Made by a program: the position numbers and the translations under genes. Under the pieces are notes generated by a model that made no database searches, was not told where the DNA came from, and was given only the letters and a program-made list of their open reading frames with translations. Positions 15,126 through 22,757 of a stretch of DNA of 23,443 nt are shown in pieces; within the stretch, counting starts at the first letter, position 1, and each line of letters starts with the position of its first letter. The stretch is from DATKMS01 sp041497995 (GTDB lineage Bacteria; Desulfobacterota; Binatia; HRBIN30), in the NCBI GenBank assembly GCA_041497995.1, contig JBGQHM010000065.1, positions 1-23,443 of the forward strand. The letters run 5' to 3'.

Positions 15126-15145
15126 AGCCCCGAGCGACCCATCGG
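15126..15145. terminator. Hairpin between convergent cysK and cytochrome genes
   Basis: CCCCGA-N8-TCGGGG gives a 6-bp GC-rich stem between the stop of cysK (15107) and the stop of the minus-strand cytochrome gene (15187). It is a candidate bidirectional terminator; it lacks a T-tract. Confidence 0.4.
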
Positions 15146-15186
15146 GGAGCGGACCATAGAAAAGACGCTGGCCGCAGGCCCCGCAC

Positions 15187-15915
15187 TCACTGCAGCGGGA
15201 ACGGCGTGAGCACGTAGTCGCGGCCGGCGGCGTGGCACCCGGTACACGCCGGGTCGCCTAGGCCGGAGCTCGCGCCTTCCCACCAGTACCACCCGCGGCC
15301 GCCGGCGCTGTCGTCCTGCACTTTCACCTCCACCGCCCAGAGCTGCACGGTGTTCCCGCCGAAGTAGAGCTCCTTCACCAGCGCCGACCCCGCGGGGTGC
15401 GAGGTATTCCCTGCGGCCAGCGACTGCAGCACCGTATCGTTGAGGAAGGTGCGGACTGTCGCGCCATGCGGTCCGGCAGACGGGTGTGTGGCAGACTCTG
15501 CGGTCCAGCTCTTATACATTCCCGCCTGGAGCCACGTGCGCAGCTCGGCCGAAGACGTCGGTACAGCGACCACGCCGGGTGTCGGCGTCGCAGTGAACGT
15601 CGGCAGCTCCGTCGCTGTTGCGCTCGGTGAAGGCGTGGGCGTGTCAGCCTGCGGACAGCCGGACAACGCGTTGTTGACGGCGGCGACCACCTCGTTCACC
15701 GCGACCGTACCATCCGCATTCACATCGACCGGTACACACACAGCAACCGGGCTGCTCTCGAGCGCAATGTTGACGGCGGTCACCAACTCGGTGACGGTGA
15801 CTTCACCGTCACCGTCGCAGTCGCCACCACACACCACGGCCGCAACCAATACGGGACACAGGGCCGCGGCGAGCCCAAGCACAGTCCCGGCGTAGAATCT
15901 CCATCGTTTGTTCAT
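15187..15915 (-). CDS. Exported dockerin-like / P460-like c-type cytochrome
   Basis: A 242-residue secreted protein built from unlike modules. A signal peptide (MNKRWRFYAGTV... to about 28) is followed by two dockerin/EF-hand-like calcium repeats (DCDGDGEVTVTELVTAVN and DVNADGTVAVNEVVAAVN). Next come a Thr/Pro/Ser linker of about 30 residues and a C-terminal domain with GWYWWE and a c-heme motif C-T-G-C-H, ending in AGRDYVLTPFPLQ. The last domain resembles cytochrome P460-type proteins, which oxidise small molecules such as hydroxylamine; a true P460 needs a lysine cross-link to heme that cannot be judged here. The start at 15915 is chosen because it begins the signal peptide; an upstream in-frame ATG at 15978 adds 21 non-signal residues. 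Confidence 0.78.
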   Translation of the reverse strand: MNKRWRFYAGTVLGLAAALCPVLVAAVVCGGDCDGDGEVTVTELVTAVNIALESSPVAVCVPVDVNADGTVAVNEVVAAVNNALSGCPQADTPTPSPSATATELPTFTATPTPGVVAVPTSSAELRTWLQAGMYKSWTAESATHPSAGPHGATVRTFLNDTVLQSLAAGNTSHPAGSALVKELYFGGNTVQLWAVEVKVQDDSAGGRGWYWWEGASSGLGDPACTGCHAAGRDYVLTPFPLQ

Positions 15916-15985
15916 CGGCTGGTTCGATGCGGCAGGCCTACGAGGGTTTCGCCAGTAGACACGGCGTGCCGCGGTCAATCAAGTC

Positions 15986-16750
15986 TCATCCGAGCATCAC
16001 CATGCCGCCATCGACGTTGATGACTTGGCCCGTCACCATCGCCGAATCATCAGAGGCCAACCACACCGCTGTCCCAGTTAGATCGTCGGGATCGAGCGGC
16101 CGCTTTATCGCCATCATGAACTGCACGATCATATTCAGAATGTCTTCCGGGACCGCCTGCTTCGTCGCCTCGGTCATCGTCGGCCCCGGCGAGATGGCAT
16201 TGACGCGGATGCCGAACTGACCGACGCAGCCGGCCATGTAGTGAGTCATCGCGTTCACCCCCGCTTTGGTGACGCTGTAGTGGAAAGACGGCAGGGCATC
16301 GCCGATCGGAATCGTCGGGTGCAGGAAGGCGGCGGTCGATGATTGGTTGATCACCACGCCGCTGCCCTGCTTCTGCATGTACGGGAACACGGCGCGGCAC
16401 ATCAGCCAGACGCCGAAGTAGTTCACGTCGAAGATCTTCCGCAGATAGTCGTACGTATAGTTCTGGTTGTCGATCCCGTAGAAGATCGCGGCGTTGTTGA
16501 GGAGGACATCGATGCGGCCGAAGCGCTCGGCGACGGCTTTGGTGATGCGCAGCGTGTCCGCTTCACTCGACACGTCGAGCCGCTCGAACACCGCCGGCGC
16601 ACCGATCGACGCGGCAACGGCGCGGCCCTTATCCTCATTGACGTCGGCCACGACGACCGTGGCCCCCTCCTTCGCGAAGCGGCGCGCGTACGCCTCGCCG
16701 ATGCCCTGCCCCGCACCGGTAATGATCGCCACCTTGTTTGTGAGCTTCAT
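15986..16750 (-). CDS. Short-chain dehydrogenase/reductase (directon distal member)
   Basis: A 254-residue classical SDR that oxidises or reduces an alcohol/ketone with NAD(P). It shows the cofactor loop TGAGQGIG (11-18), NNAA (85-88), structural N110, catalytic S138, and Y158-x3-K162. D36 after the second strand (VVVADVN) favours NAD over NADP. The catalytic serine-to-tyrosine gap is about 20 residues rather than the usual 13, giving a longer substrate loop (LHPTIPIGDALPSF). The start at 16750 is fixed by AAGGAGGGA (16754-16762 on the complement); a longer frame reaches upstream only through a palindromic repeat. It is probably the last enzyme of the minus-strand catabolic directon. Confidence 0.92.
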   Translation of the reverse strand: MKLTNKVAIITGAGQGIGEAYARRFAKEGATVVVADVNEDKGRAVAASIGAPAVFERLDVSSEADTLRITKAVAERFGRIDVLLNNAAIFYGIDNQNYTYDYLRKIFDVNYFGVWLMCRAVFPYMQKQGSGVVINQSSTAAFLHPTIPIGDALPSFHYSVTKAGVNAMTHYMAGCVGQFGIRVNAISPGPTMTEATKQAVPEDILNMIVQFMMAIKRPLDPDDLTGTAVWLASDDSAMVTGQVINVDGGMVMLG

Positions 16751-16762
16751 TCGTCCCTCCTT

Positions 16763-16831
16763 GTAGGGTGGGCACTGCCCACCGATCTTCTGGTCACGCG
16801 CCCGCCGAACGGTGGGCAATGCCCACCCTAC
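16763..16831. repeat. REP-like palindromic element just upstream of an SDR ribosome binding site
   Basis: A 69-bp element with 21-bp terminal inverted repeats matching at 20 of 21 positions (16763-16783 and 16811-16831). Each arm is itself palindromic: GGTGGGCA-N-TGCCCACC. The spacer is 27 bp. It begins at the base after the SDR ribosome binding site, so its transcript would fold directly upstream of translation start. The form resembles REP/BIME or small non-autonomous elements; no transposase is in the window. Confidence 0.8.
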
Positions 16832-16861
16832 GGAGATCGCTGTTTCGCATCCAGACTGTGT

Positions 16862-17746
16862 TCATCGCTCGTCGATGAATAGGCGCAGAGCAGCCCCCAC
16901 CGCCTCCGACTGCGCGAGGAAAAAATGATGGCCCCCGGGAAACGCAGAGACGGTGCAGTTGGGAATGGCGGCCTCCAACGCCGCCGCCTCGGCGGCGTCC
17001 ATCACCCAGCTCGCCTGGCCGTGCATGACCAGCGTCGGGCAGCGGATGCGACCGAGCATGCTGTAGAGCTCGCCGCCACCATCGCCGTCGAGCGCGAGCA
17101 CGGCGCGATCGAAGCGGAACGTCCAATCGCCGGGACCGCGCTCATGCACCGCATGCTGGGCAAGGTGCGCGAGCACCTCGGGCGCCACATCCGGCTCGTC
17201 AGGCACGAGACGGAATGCAGCCAGGGCATCGTCGCGTGTCGGGTATCCCCGCCCGTGCCGCGTCCCTGCAACACGGCCGCGCCACTTCTGCGCCATTCTC
17301 GCGTTGATGCCGCTCATGCGTGTGTCGATCAGCACGAGCCTGCGCACGCGCTCCGGGTAATGCACCGCAAACCATGCGGCCACGCGGCCGCCCATCGAGT
17401 GGCCGACGAGGACCACGGGTGCTGGCGTAACAGCATCGAGCACGCCCAGGAGATCGGCCGCGAAGTCCTCGAGGCGATAGCTCGGCGGCTCCGACCAATC
17501 GCTGGCGCCGTGCCCGCGCAGGTCGGGCGCAACCAACCGCCACCCGGGGACGAGCGCAGGAACCAGCGGGTCCCACCAATGCGCGTGGCCACCGTTGCCG
17601 TGGACGAACACGGCGATTGGATCGCTGGTCTTTCCCCAGGCGAGGCAGCTGATGTCCAGAGCGCCCACGCGCACTAGCCCGCTCTCGTAGCTCAGACCGT
17701 CATCAAGCACGCGCAGCCGATAGCGCGGCGCGCCAACCTTCGTCAA
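16862..17746 (-). CDS. Alpha/beta hydrolase
   Basis: A 294-residue alpha/beta-fold hydrolase. It has the oxyanion motif HGNGG (49-53), nucleophile elbow GHSMGG with S117, and a late catalytic histidine in FPGGHHF. The acid residue is probably the aspartate of the ASWVMD segment, although the usual G-x-x-D pattern is weak there. The family covers esterases, lactonases, C-C hydrolases and haloalkane dehalogenase relatives; dehalogenase is unlikely because the nucleophile is serine. The apparent start is TTG at 17746, 3 bp after the DUF445 stop and without a ribosome binding site. In-frame GTG codons further in, such as the one at residue 25, are alternatives, so the N-terminus is uncertain. Confidence 0.87.
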   Translation of the reverse strand: MTKVGAPRYRLRVLDDGLSYESGLVRVGALDISCLAWGKTSDPIAVFVHGNGGHAHWWDPLVPALVPGWRLVAPDLRGHGASDWSEPPSYRLEDFAADLLGVLDAVTPAPVVLVGHSMGGRVAAWFAVHYPERVRRLVLIDTRMSGINARMAQKWRGRVAGTRHGRGYPTRDDALAAFRLVPDEPDVAPEVLAHLAQHAVHERGPGDWTFRFDRAVLALDGDGGGELYSMLGRIRCPTLVMHGQASWVMDAAEAAALEAAIPNCTVSAFPGGHHFFLAQSEAVGAALRLFIDER

Positions 17747-17749
17747 CGC

Positions 17750-19078
17750 CTACGCGAAGAGGAGGTGCACAAGCGCCAGCAGTACGCCGATCAGTCCACC
17801 GACCAGCGCACCGTTGAGGCGGATGAACTGCAGGTCCGCGCCGACGCGATCTTCGATGCGCGCGACCAACGTGTCGGTGTCGAGCGCCTCGAGATTTTCA
17901 CGCACGGTGAGGCCGATCTGGTGGTGATGCCGCCGCAACAGGTCATCGGCCGTCGTCCGCACCCACTGATCGAAGGTCGCGCGGCGTTCCGGGTTGTCGA
18001 GTAGGTCGAGCACCGCGTCACGCACTTTGCGGTCGATCAGTTCCGACAGGCCGCTGTCTGGTGCGTCGAGGTCGCGGTCGATCTGCAACTGTAACTGCGC
18101 GAGCAGATCACGCACCAGTGGGCCCGCTTCGAGGCTCTCCACCAGTGCCGTGCGGACCTGCTCCACTTGCTGGAGCGCATCGGCCTCGCCCGCCGCCAGC
18201 CGGTCGGCAAAGCGGCGCAGGGCGCCGAAGACGTATTCGCGCAGCGGATGATCCGGCTCGGCTGCGGCGTTCAGCAACTCCGTCGACGCGTAGTCACAGG
18301 TCGCCTCGACAACCTTGCGCTGCACGATCTTGCGCCGCAGCAGCAAGGGCACCAGGCGTTTGCCGTCCTTGTAGAGTTGGCGGGCGGTGCGATCGAGCCA
18401 CGCTTGCAACGTATCGGCGGTGCCCGGCTTGCGGGCCAGGTTGCCGAGCGACAGGGCAGTGGTCTGGAAGGCTGCGACCGCGCTGGGGCTGGAAACGAGG
18501 CGTGATAACCACTCACCTGCCGACGCGTTGATCGGCAGCGCCCGCAGTTGGCCGCGGATCGTGCGATCTACGAAGTCGACGACTTCCGCTTCGGACAGCA
18601 TGCGCGCCAACCCACGCAGCAAGTCGCGCACGGGGCCGCCGAGGCGTTCGACGTGCGCCGGGTCGCGGAGCCAATCGACGACGAACGTGCTCGGCGCCAA
18701 GCGCGCCAGACGCGTGCCGATCACCTCGGGCGACAGCCATTCCTCTTCGACCATCGCCACGATGCTCTCGATGATCTTGGCCCGTCGCGTGGGAATGATC
18801 GCGGTGTGCGGGATGGGCAACCCGAGCGGGTGGCGGAACAACGCCGTGATCGCGAACCAGTCGGCAAGCCCGCCGACCACGCCCGCCTCAAACCCGGCGG
18901 CCAGGACGTGCAGCCATGGCGCGCCAGCGAAGGGTCCACTCGTCAGCGCGACACGGCAAGCCACTGCACCGCTGACCATCGTCAGCAGTGAAACGGTTCC
19001 GACGTAGTTGCGACGCGACGGCGACGAACGAGACCGCTGATCACCGCCGATCAACGCCGATTTCTGATCTGCGTCCAT
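17750..19078 (-). CDS. DUF445 family membrane protein
   Basis: A 442-residue protein of the DUF445 family, whose function is not established. Family hallmarks are the N-terminal membrane segment followed by EAGVVGGLADWFAITALF and HPLGLPIPHTAIIP (about residues 63-93). A long helical charged middle follows, then the C-terminal FIRLNGALVGGLIGVLL membrane segment. The helical body suggests an inner-membrane protein with a large soluble coiled region. The ATG at 19078 lies inside a 55-bp inverted repeat and has no ribosome binding site, and residues 1-30 do not look like the family. The next in-frame ATG is residue 34. The first ~30 residues may therefore not be real protein. It is tightly packed between the MaoC gene and an alpha/beta hydrolase. 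Confidence 0.88.
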   Translation of the reverse strand: MDADQKSALIGGDQRSRSSPSRRNYVGTVSLLTMVSGAVACRVALTSGPFAGAPWLHVLAAGFEAGVVGGLADWFAITALFRHPLGLPIPHTAIIPTRRAKIIESIVAMVEEEWLSPEVIGTRLARLAPSTFVVDWLRDPAHVERLGGPVRDLLRGLARMLSEAEVVDFVDRTIRGQLRALPINASAGEWLSRLVSSPSAVAAFQTTALSLGNLARKPGTADTLQAWLDRTARQLYKDGKRLVPLLLRRKIVQRKVVEATCDYASTELLNAAAEPDHPLREYVFGALRRFADRLAAGEADALQQVEQVRTALVESLEAGPLVRDLLAQLQLQIDRDLDAPDSGLSELIDRKVRDAVLDLLDNPERRATFDQWVRTTADDLLRRHHHQIGLTVRENLEALDTDTLVARIEDRVGADLQFIRLNGALVGGLIGVLLALVHLLFA

Positions 19079-19096
19079 CGGCGTGAATCGGCGGTG
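19042..19096. repeat. Inverted-repeat element overlapping the DUF445 start
   Basis: Two 20-bp arms (19042-19061 and 19077-19096) are inverted copies matching at 18 of 20 positions, with a 15-bp spacer. The arms contain the recurring unit ATCGGCG/CGCCGAT. The element occupies the junction between the MaoC stop (19100) and the DUF445 gene, and its right arm contains the proposed ATG. It looks like a REP-type intergenic repeat. Confidence 0.75.
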
Positions 19097-19099
19097 GCC

Positions 19100-19942
19100 T
19101 CACCGATACTTGGCGCGTGCTTGCGACAGGACGACGTTGCCCTTCTGCGTCTCCGCCTGCACGATCGCCTCGCCGTCGCCAATCTTCCACATCTTGGTGA
19201 TGATCGTATCGCCGAAGTACACCTGGTCGGCGAAGCGTGCCTCGAAGTGAAGGAAACGGGCTGGATCACCGCCACACAGTGCTTTGAGGATGGCGCGGCC
19301 GACGAAGCCGTAGGTACAGAGTCCATGCACGAAGGGCTTCTCGAAGCCGGCCATCTTGGCGAAGTCGGGATCGATGTGGATCGGGTTGCGGTCACCGGAG
19401 AGACGATAGACCGCGCCCTGCTCTGGCCGCGTAATATCTTCGACGACGTGGTCGGGTTTGCGCTCCGGCGGCACATTCACACCTTGCGTCGACGGCCCGC
19501 GTTCGCCGCCGAAGCCGCCGGCGCCACGGATGAAGAGCGTCGCCTTGGTGGTGAGGAGCAGGCCTTTCTCGTCTTCGACGATCCCTTCCGAGCCGATGAC
19601 TGCGGCCTTCCCCTTGTCCCACACCTCGGCCACACGGCCGGTGATCTTCACTTTGGCTTCCGGCGGGATCTCGCGGTGCAGCGTGATCGACTGCTCACCG
19701 TGCAGCAACATGGCCAGGTTGATCTCGACGTTCGACACCAGCCCTCCCATGGAGAACATGCCCGGGATAACCGCGAAGGTCGGCAAGACCCGAGGACCTT
19801 TGCCCTCATAGACAAACTCCAGCTCGCCCTCGGGCTTGGCGCCGACGCCGACGGCATACAACATCACATCCTTCGAGTCCCACGAGAACTCAGCGGGCTC
19901 GAAAGTCATGCCAACGAGATTACTTGAAATCGGTGTGCTCAT
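19100..19942 (-). CDS. MaoC-like (R)-specific enoyl-CoA hydratase, double hot-dog
   Basis: Hydrates a trans-2-enoyl-CoA to the (R)-3-hydroxyacyl-CoA, or the reverse. The 280-residue length fits the two-hot-dog hydratase-2 type found in eukaryotic MFE-2 and in bacterial sterol and fatty-acid catabolism. The C-terminal half carries the hydratase-2 motif with D184, N186 and H189 (LSGDRNPIH), then the conserved FEKPFVHGLCTYG. The N-terminal half is the degenerate hot-dog that accommodates bulky acyl groups. A GGGA ribosome binding site precedes the ATG. Its neighbours are an LLM oxidoreductase and two SDRs, consistent with beta-oxidation-like breakdown of a bulky or cyclic substrate; the exact substrate is unknown. 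Confidence 0.92.
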   Translation of the reverse strand: MSTPISSNLVGMTFEPAEFSWDSKDVMLYAVGVGAKPEGELEFVYEGKGPRVLPTFAVIPGMFSMGGLVSNVEINLAMLLHGEQSITLHREIPPEAKVKITGRVAEVWDKGKAAVIGSEGIVEDEKGLLLTTKATLFIRGAGGFGGERGPSTQGVNVPPERKPDHVVEDITRPEQGAVYRLSGDRNPIHIDPDFAKMAGFEKPFVHGLCTYGFVGRAILKALCGGDPARFLHFEARFADQVYFGDTIITKMWKIGDGEAIVQAETQKGNVVLSQARAKYR

Positions 19943-19987
19943 AGCCGTCCCTTTTCGGAGAAGTGCGCGCGAGAGTCAAGCGCTAGT

Positions 19988-20008
19988 GCACCGGCCAGAG
20001 GCCGGTGC
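19988..20008. terminator. Perfect 9-bp hairpin between LLM and MaoC genes
   Basis: GCACCGGCC-AGA-GGCCGGTGC is a perfect 9-bp GC-rich stem with a 3-nt loop in the 80-bp gap between the LLM oxidoreductase stop and the MaoC start. It is a strong candidate for an attenuator, partial terminator or mRNA stabiliser splitting the directon; no T-tract follows on the minus strand. Confidence 0.5.
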
Positions 20009-20022
20009 GGCGCTCGACGCGG

Positions 20023-20910
20023 TCACCCCTTTGCAATCACCTCGTCGGCGAAGCGCTGCATCCGTGGGTAGAGCTCGGTATCGAACTTCGACCGCGGCAC
20101 GAAGCCGGGGGCGAAGACCATCAGCCGATGCACACCGGCGTCGGCAAAGCGTCGCGCGGTGTCGAGCGTCAACGGCAGGCCATCACCGAGACCGCAGGTG
20201 ATCTCGAAGCGCGAGAAGTCTCGCCCGGCTTGCGCGGTGAACTCCTTCAGCTGCGCGATCATCGGCTGGACGCTCTCTGGGGTGAAGCGCGTGCCATACC
20301 AGCCATCACCCAACTCCGCGGCACGCTTCAAGGCCACGCGCGTTTCGCCGCCGAAGATCAGCGGCGGATGCGGCTTCTGTACGGGCTTCGGATTGAAGCC
20401 CAGCGCGGGAAACTTGTGGAAGCGCCCCTCGAATTTCGGAGTCTCTTCACTCCACAGCACCTTCATCATCCTGATCGCTTCGCGCGTGCGCGCCGCGCGG
20501 TCCTTGAACGGCATGCCCACCGCGTCGAACTCCTCCTCGAGCCAGCCGATGCCGACGCCGAACAGGAATCGACCGTTCGACAGCACGTCGAGACTGGCGA
20601 CCGCCTTCGCCACCGCCAGCGGATTGCGCAGCGGTAACACGAAGACGCCGGTGCCCAGCTTGATGCGTTCCGTGCAGCCCGCCGCGAAGGCCAGCGCGAG
20701 CAACGGATCGTGCACCGCGACCGTCGCACCGCCCGGAAACTTGCCGTCGGGCGAGTACGGATACGGTGTCTTCATCTCGATCGGAATCACCAAGTGCTCG
20801 GGGATCCACATCGACTCGAATCCCATCGCCTCAGCGCGCTGCGCCACCTGCTTCAGCAACTCCGGGCGTGCGGTAGAACCTGTGCCGACCGCACTCAAGG
20901 CGAACTTCAT
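20023..20910 (-). CDS. LLM-class (luciferase-like) flavin/F420-dependent oxidoreductase
   Basis: A 295-residue member of the bacterial luciferase-like superfamily. The TIM-barrel landmarks are present: MGFESMWIPEHL early, then LAFAAGCTERIKLGTGVFVLPLRNP, the SNGRFLFGVGIGWLEEEFDAVG segment, and PLIFGGET. The pattern matches the subgroup usually annotated as F420-dependent, but FMN use cannot be excluded. Members catalyse hydride transfers or monooxygenation on ketones, aromatics or sterol-like compounds. The start at 20910 is fixed by GGAAGGAG (20916-20923 on the complement); the open frame runs 24 residues further upstream into the end of the preceding SDR gene and is rejected. It is 35 bp from that SDR. 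Confidence 0.92.
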   Translation of the reverse strand: MKFALSAVGTGSTARPELLKQVAQRAEAMGFESMWIPEHLVIPIEMKTPYPYSPDGKFPGGATVAVHDPLLALAFAAGCTERIKLGTGVFVLPLRNPLAVAKAVASLDVLSNGRFLFGVGIGWLEEEFDAVGMPFKDRAARTREAIRMMKVLWSEETPKFEGRFHKFPALGFNPKPVQKPHPPLIFGGETRVALKRAAELGDGWYGTRFTPESVQPMIAQLKEFTAQAGRDFSRFEITCGLGDGLPLTLDTARRFADAGVHRLMVFAPGFVPRSKFDTELYPRMQRFADEVIAKG

Positions 20911-20945
20911 CAGTGCTCCTTCCTTTGGCTTTGGAGACGCAGGCC

Positions 20946-21722
20946 TCAGCGAAGTAAGTCCGGTTGTTTGAACGCCGTCCACCCGCGGTCGCAGTTGAGC
21001 ACCGCGCCGGTGAGGCTGCGCGACTCATCCGACGCAAGGAAGACCACGATGTCCGCGATCTCTTCCGGCGTCTGCAATCCGGTGGCGTGTCCCTTGGCGA
21101 ACGCCGCCTTCATATCGTCGCTCTGCCAGATGAGCGCGTTCATCGGCGTATCGACGTAGCCGGGGCTGATGGCGTTGACCCGGATATTGAGCATGCCGCA
21201 GCCGACGGCCATCGACTTGGTCAGCAGCGCGACACCGCCCTTCGAGGCGGCGTAGCCGTCGAGTCCTCCGAGCGGCAGGTGCGCCATCGACGACGCGGTG
21301 TTGATGATCGCCCCGCCGCCCGCGTTGATCATCTCGGGAATGGCATAGTGCGAGCAGTAGAAGACGCTCGACAGGTTGGTGCGGATAACACGATCCCACA
21401 CCTCCGGGTCGATGCGCGGCGTGAAGCCGTCATCGAACGGCAGCGCGATCCCGGCGTTGTTGTAGAGGATGTGCAGCGCGCCAAACGAGGCGACGGTTTC
21501 GCGCACCAAGCGCTCGCACTCCGCGGCCACACTGACGTCAGCGGCAACCGCCTGCGCCTGACCACCAGCGGCGCGAATGGCGTCGGCCGTCGCCGCCGCG
21601 CTCTCCAGTTTCAGATCCGAGGCGACGACCTTGGCGCCGGCACGCGCCAACGCCAGCGCGCCCGCACGTCCGAGACCCGAGCCGGCACCGGTCACAACTG
21701 CCACTTTGTCTTTGAGACGCAT
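20946..21722 (-). CDS. Short-chain dehydrogenase/reductase (directon proximal member)
   Basis: A 258-residue classical SDR with TGAGSGLG (11-18), NNAG (88-91), N116, S144 and Y157-x3-K161, so all catalytic residues are in place. D36 after the second strand (VVASDLK) suggests NAD preference. The segment NIRVNAISPGYVDTPM is typical of the 3-oxoacyl/hydroxysteroid-like branch. The ribosome binding site GGAGGGGGAT is directly upstream of the ATG. It sits second in the minus-strand directon, 25 bp after the alpha/beta hydrolase, and differs from the distal SDR in its substrate loop, so the two probably handle different steps. Substrate unknown. Confidence 0.93.
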   Translation of the reverse strand: MRLKDKVAVVTGAGSGLGRAGALALARAGAKVVASDLKLESAAATADAIRAAGGQAQAVAADVSVAAECERLVRETVASFGALHILYNNAGIALPFDDGFTPRIDPEVWDRVIRTNLSSVFYCSHYAIPEMINAGGGAIINTASSMAHLPLGGLDGYAASKGGVALLTKSMAVGCGMLNIRVNAISPGYVDTPMNALIWQSDDMKAAFAKGHATGLQTPEEIADIVVFLASDESRSLTGAVLNCDRGWTAFKQPDLLR

Positions 21723-21747
21723 ATCCCCCTCCGTCGTCGCGCGCCGG

Positions 21748-22632
21748 CTACCAGCGCAGCTCTCCCAGAAACGAGGAGATTAGGCCCACGGTCGATGCCG
21801 GGTTGTCGCCCGCCGCGAGGTGCCCCGCCTTGTCCACGATGGCGAGACGGGCGTTGGGAATCAGCGCGGTGACTTCCTCGGCGCCCTGGTGCGAGAGAAC
21901 GTCGCTAGCCGAGCCACGCAATACAAGCACCGGGCAGCGCAAGCGCGCAGCATCCGCATCCAGCCCGTCGATGACGTGACTCCAGTTCTTCCCTTGCACC
22001 GTACCTTCCGCACGCAGCCGCCGGTTGAAGCCGTGCTTCCATACCCAGCGGCCGTCAGGACGCTGGCGCAAGTTACGCGTCAGGCTCTCCGGCCGCACCT
22101 CCTTGCGGTGCGGCAAGTACGCCGCGATCTCGGTCGCCGCCTCCTCGAGCGACGCGAACGATTCGTGCTTGCTCATGAACTCGATGATCTTGCGGACGCC
22201 CTCTTCTTCGAGCTTGTGCCCGACGTCGATCAGCGCAATGGCGACCACATGATCCGGATAGGTGGCAGCGTACGTCGTACCAACGATCCCGCCGAGCGAG
22301 GCGCCGACGATGGCGATCTTCGTCAGGCCGAAGTGCGCACACAGCGGCGGCAGCGTCGCGGCCAGCGCGTGGCGGTCGTGATCGGCGGTGGGATCGGAGT
22401 CGCCATGATCCGGCAGGTCCGGCGCCAAGACGTGGTAGCGCGTGCGCAGCGCGGCACCGATTTCTTCGTACATGTACGCCGTCTGTCCACCACCGTGCAG
22501 ACAGAGCACCGCCGGCGCACCCGACGCGCCCCATTCGAGGTAATGCACCTGGCGTCCGTCGATGATGGTGAAGCCGCTGCGCCCGCCGGTCGGCACATCG
22601 TGACGTGGAACGTGGACTGTCGGAGTACTCAT
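21748..22632 (-). CDS. Alpha/beta hydrolase (first gene of the catabolic directon)
   Basis: A 294-residue hydrolase with oxyanion motif HGGG (46-49), nucleophile S112 in GASLGG, an acid candidate in RGSASDVLS and catalytic histidine in KAGHLAAGDNP. The replacement of the usual GHSMGG by GASLGG is seen in several ester and C-C bond hydrolases. The start at 22632 is chosen over ATG 22653 because GGGAGG (22637-22642 on the complement) lies just upstream. As the leading gene of a seven-gene minus-strand run, its upstream region (22633-22757) should hold the directon promoter, shared divergently with another alpha/beta hydrolase. Substrate unknown. Confidence 0.9.
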   Translation of the reverse strand: MSTPTVHVPRHDVPTGGRSGFTIIDGRQVHYLEWGASGAPAVLCLHGGGQTAYMYEEIGAALRTRYHVLAPDLPDHGDSDPTADHDRHALAATLPPLCAHFGLTKIAIVGASLGGIVGTTYAATYPDHVVAIALIDVGHKLEEEGVRKIIEFMSKHESFASLEEAATEIAAYLPHRKEVRPESLTRNLRQRPDGRWVWKHGFNRRLRAEGTVQGKNWSHVIDGLDADAARLRCPVLVLRGSASDVLSHQGAEEVTALIPNARLAIVDKAGHLAAGDNPASTVGLISSFLGELRW

Positions 22633-22686
22633 CGATCCTCCCTGTCCATCCATTCATGCATCTTGTACCGGCGTGTTTCAAACCCG

Positions 22687-22701
22687 TCTGCGGCCGGCAG
22701 A
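22687..22701. promoter_or_regulatory. Short inverted repeat in divergent promoter region
   Basis: TCTGC-N5-GCAGA is a perfect 5-bp inverted repeat midway between two divergent hydrolase genes, a plausible place for an operator. With such short arms in GC-rich DNA, chance is a real possibility. Confidence 0.25.
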
Positions 22702-22757
22702 TGATCCTTGCCCGATTTCCGCCGCTGTGTTCTGATCCGCCGCCTGGAGGCGACAGG

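Noticed and set aside
15820..15915. Lipoprotein signal in the dockerin/cytochrome protein
   Set aside because: The sequence before the first cysteine (AAVVC) does not fit a lipobox; an ordinary signal peptide is more likely.
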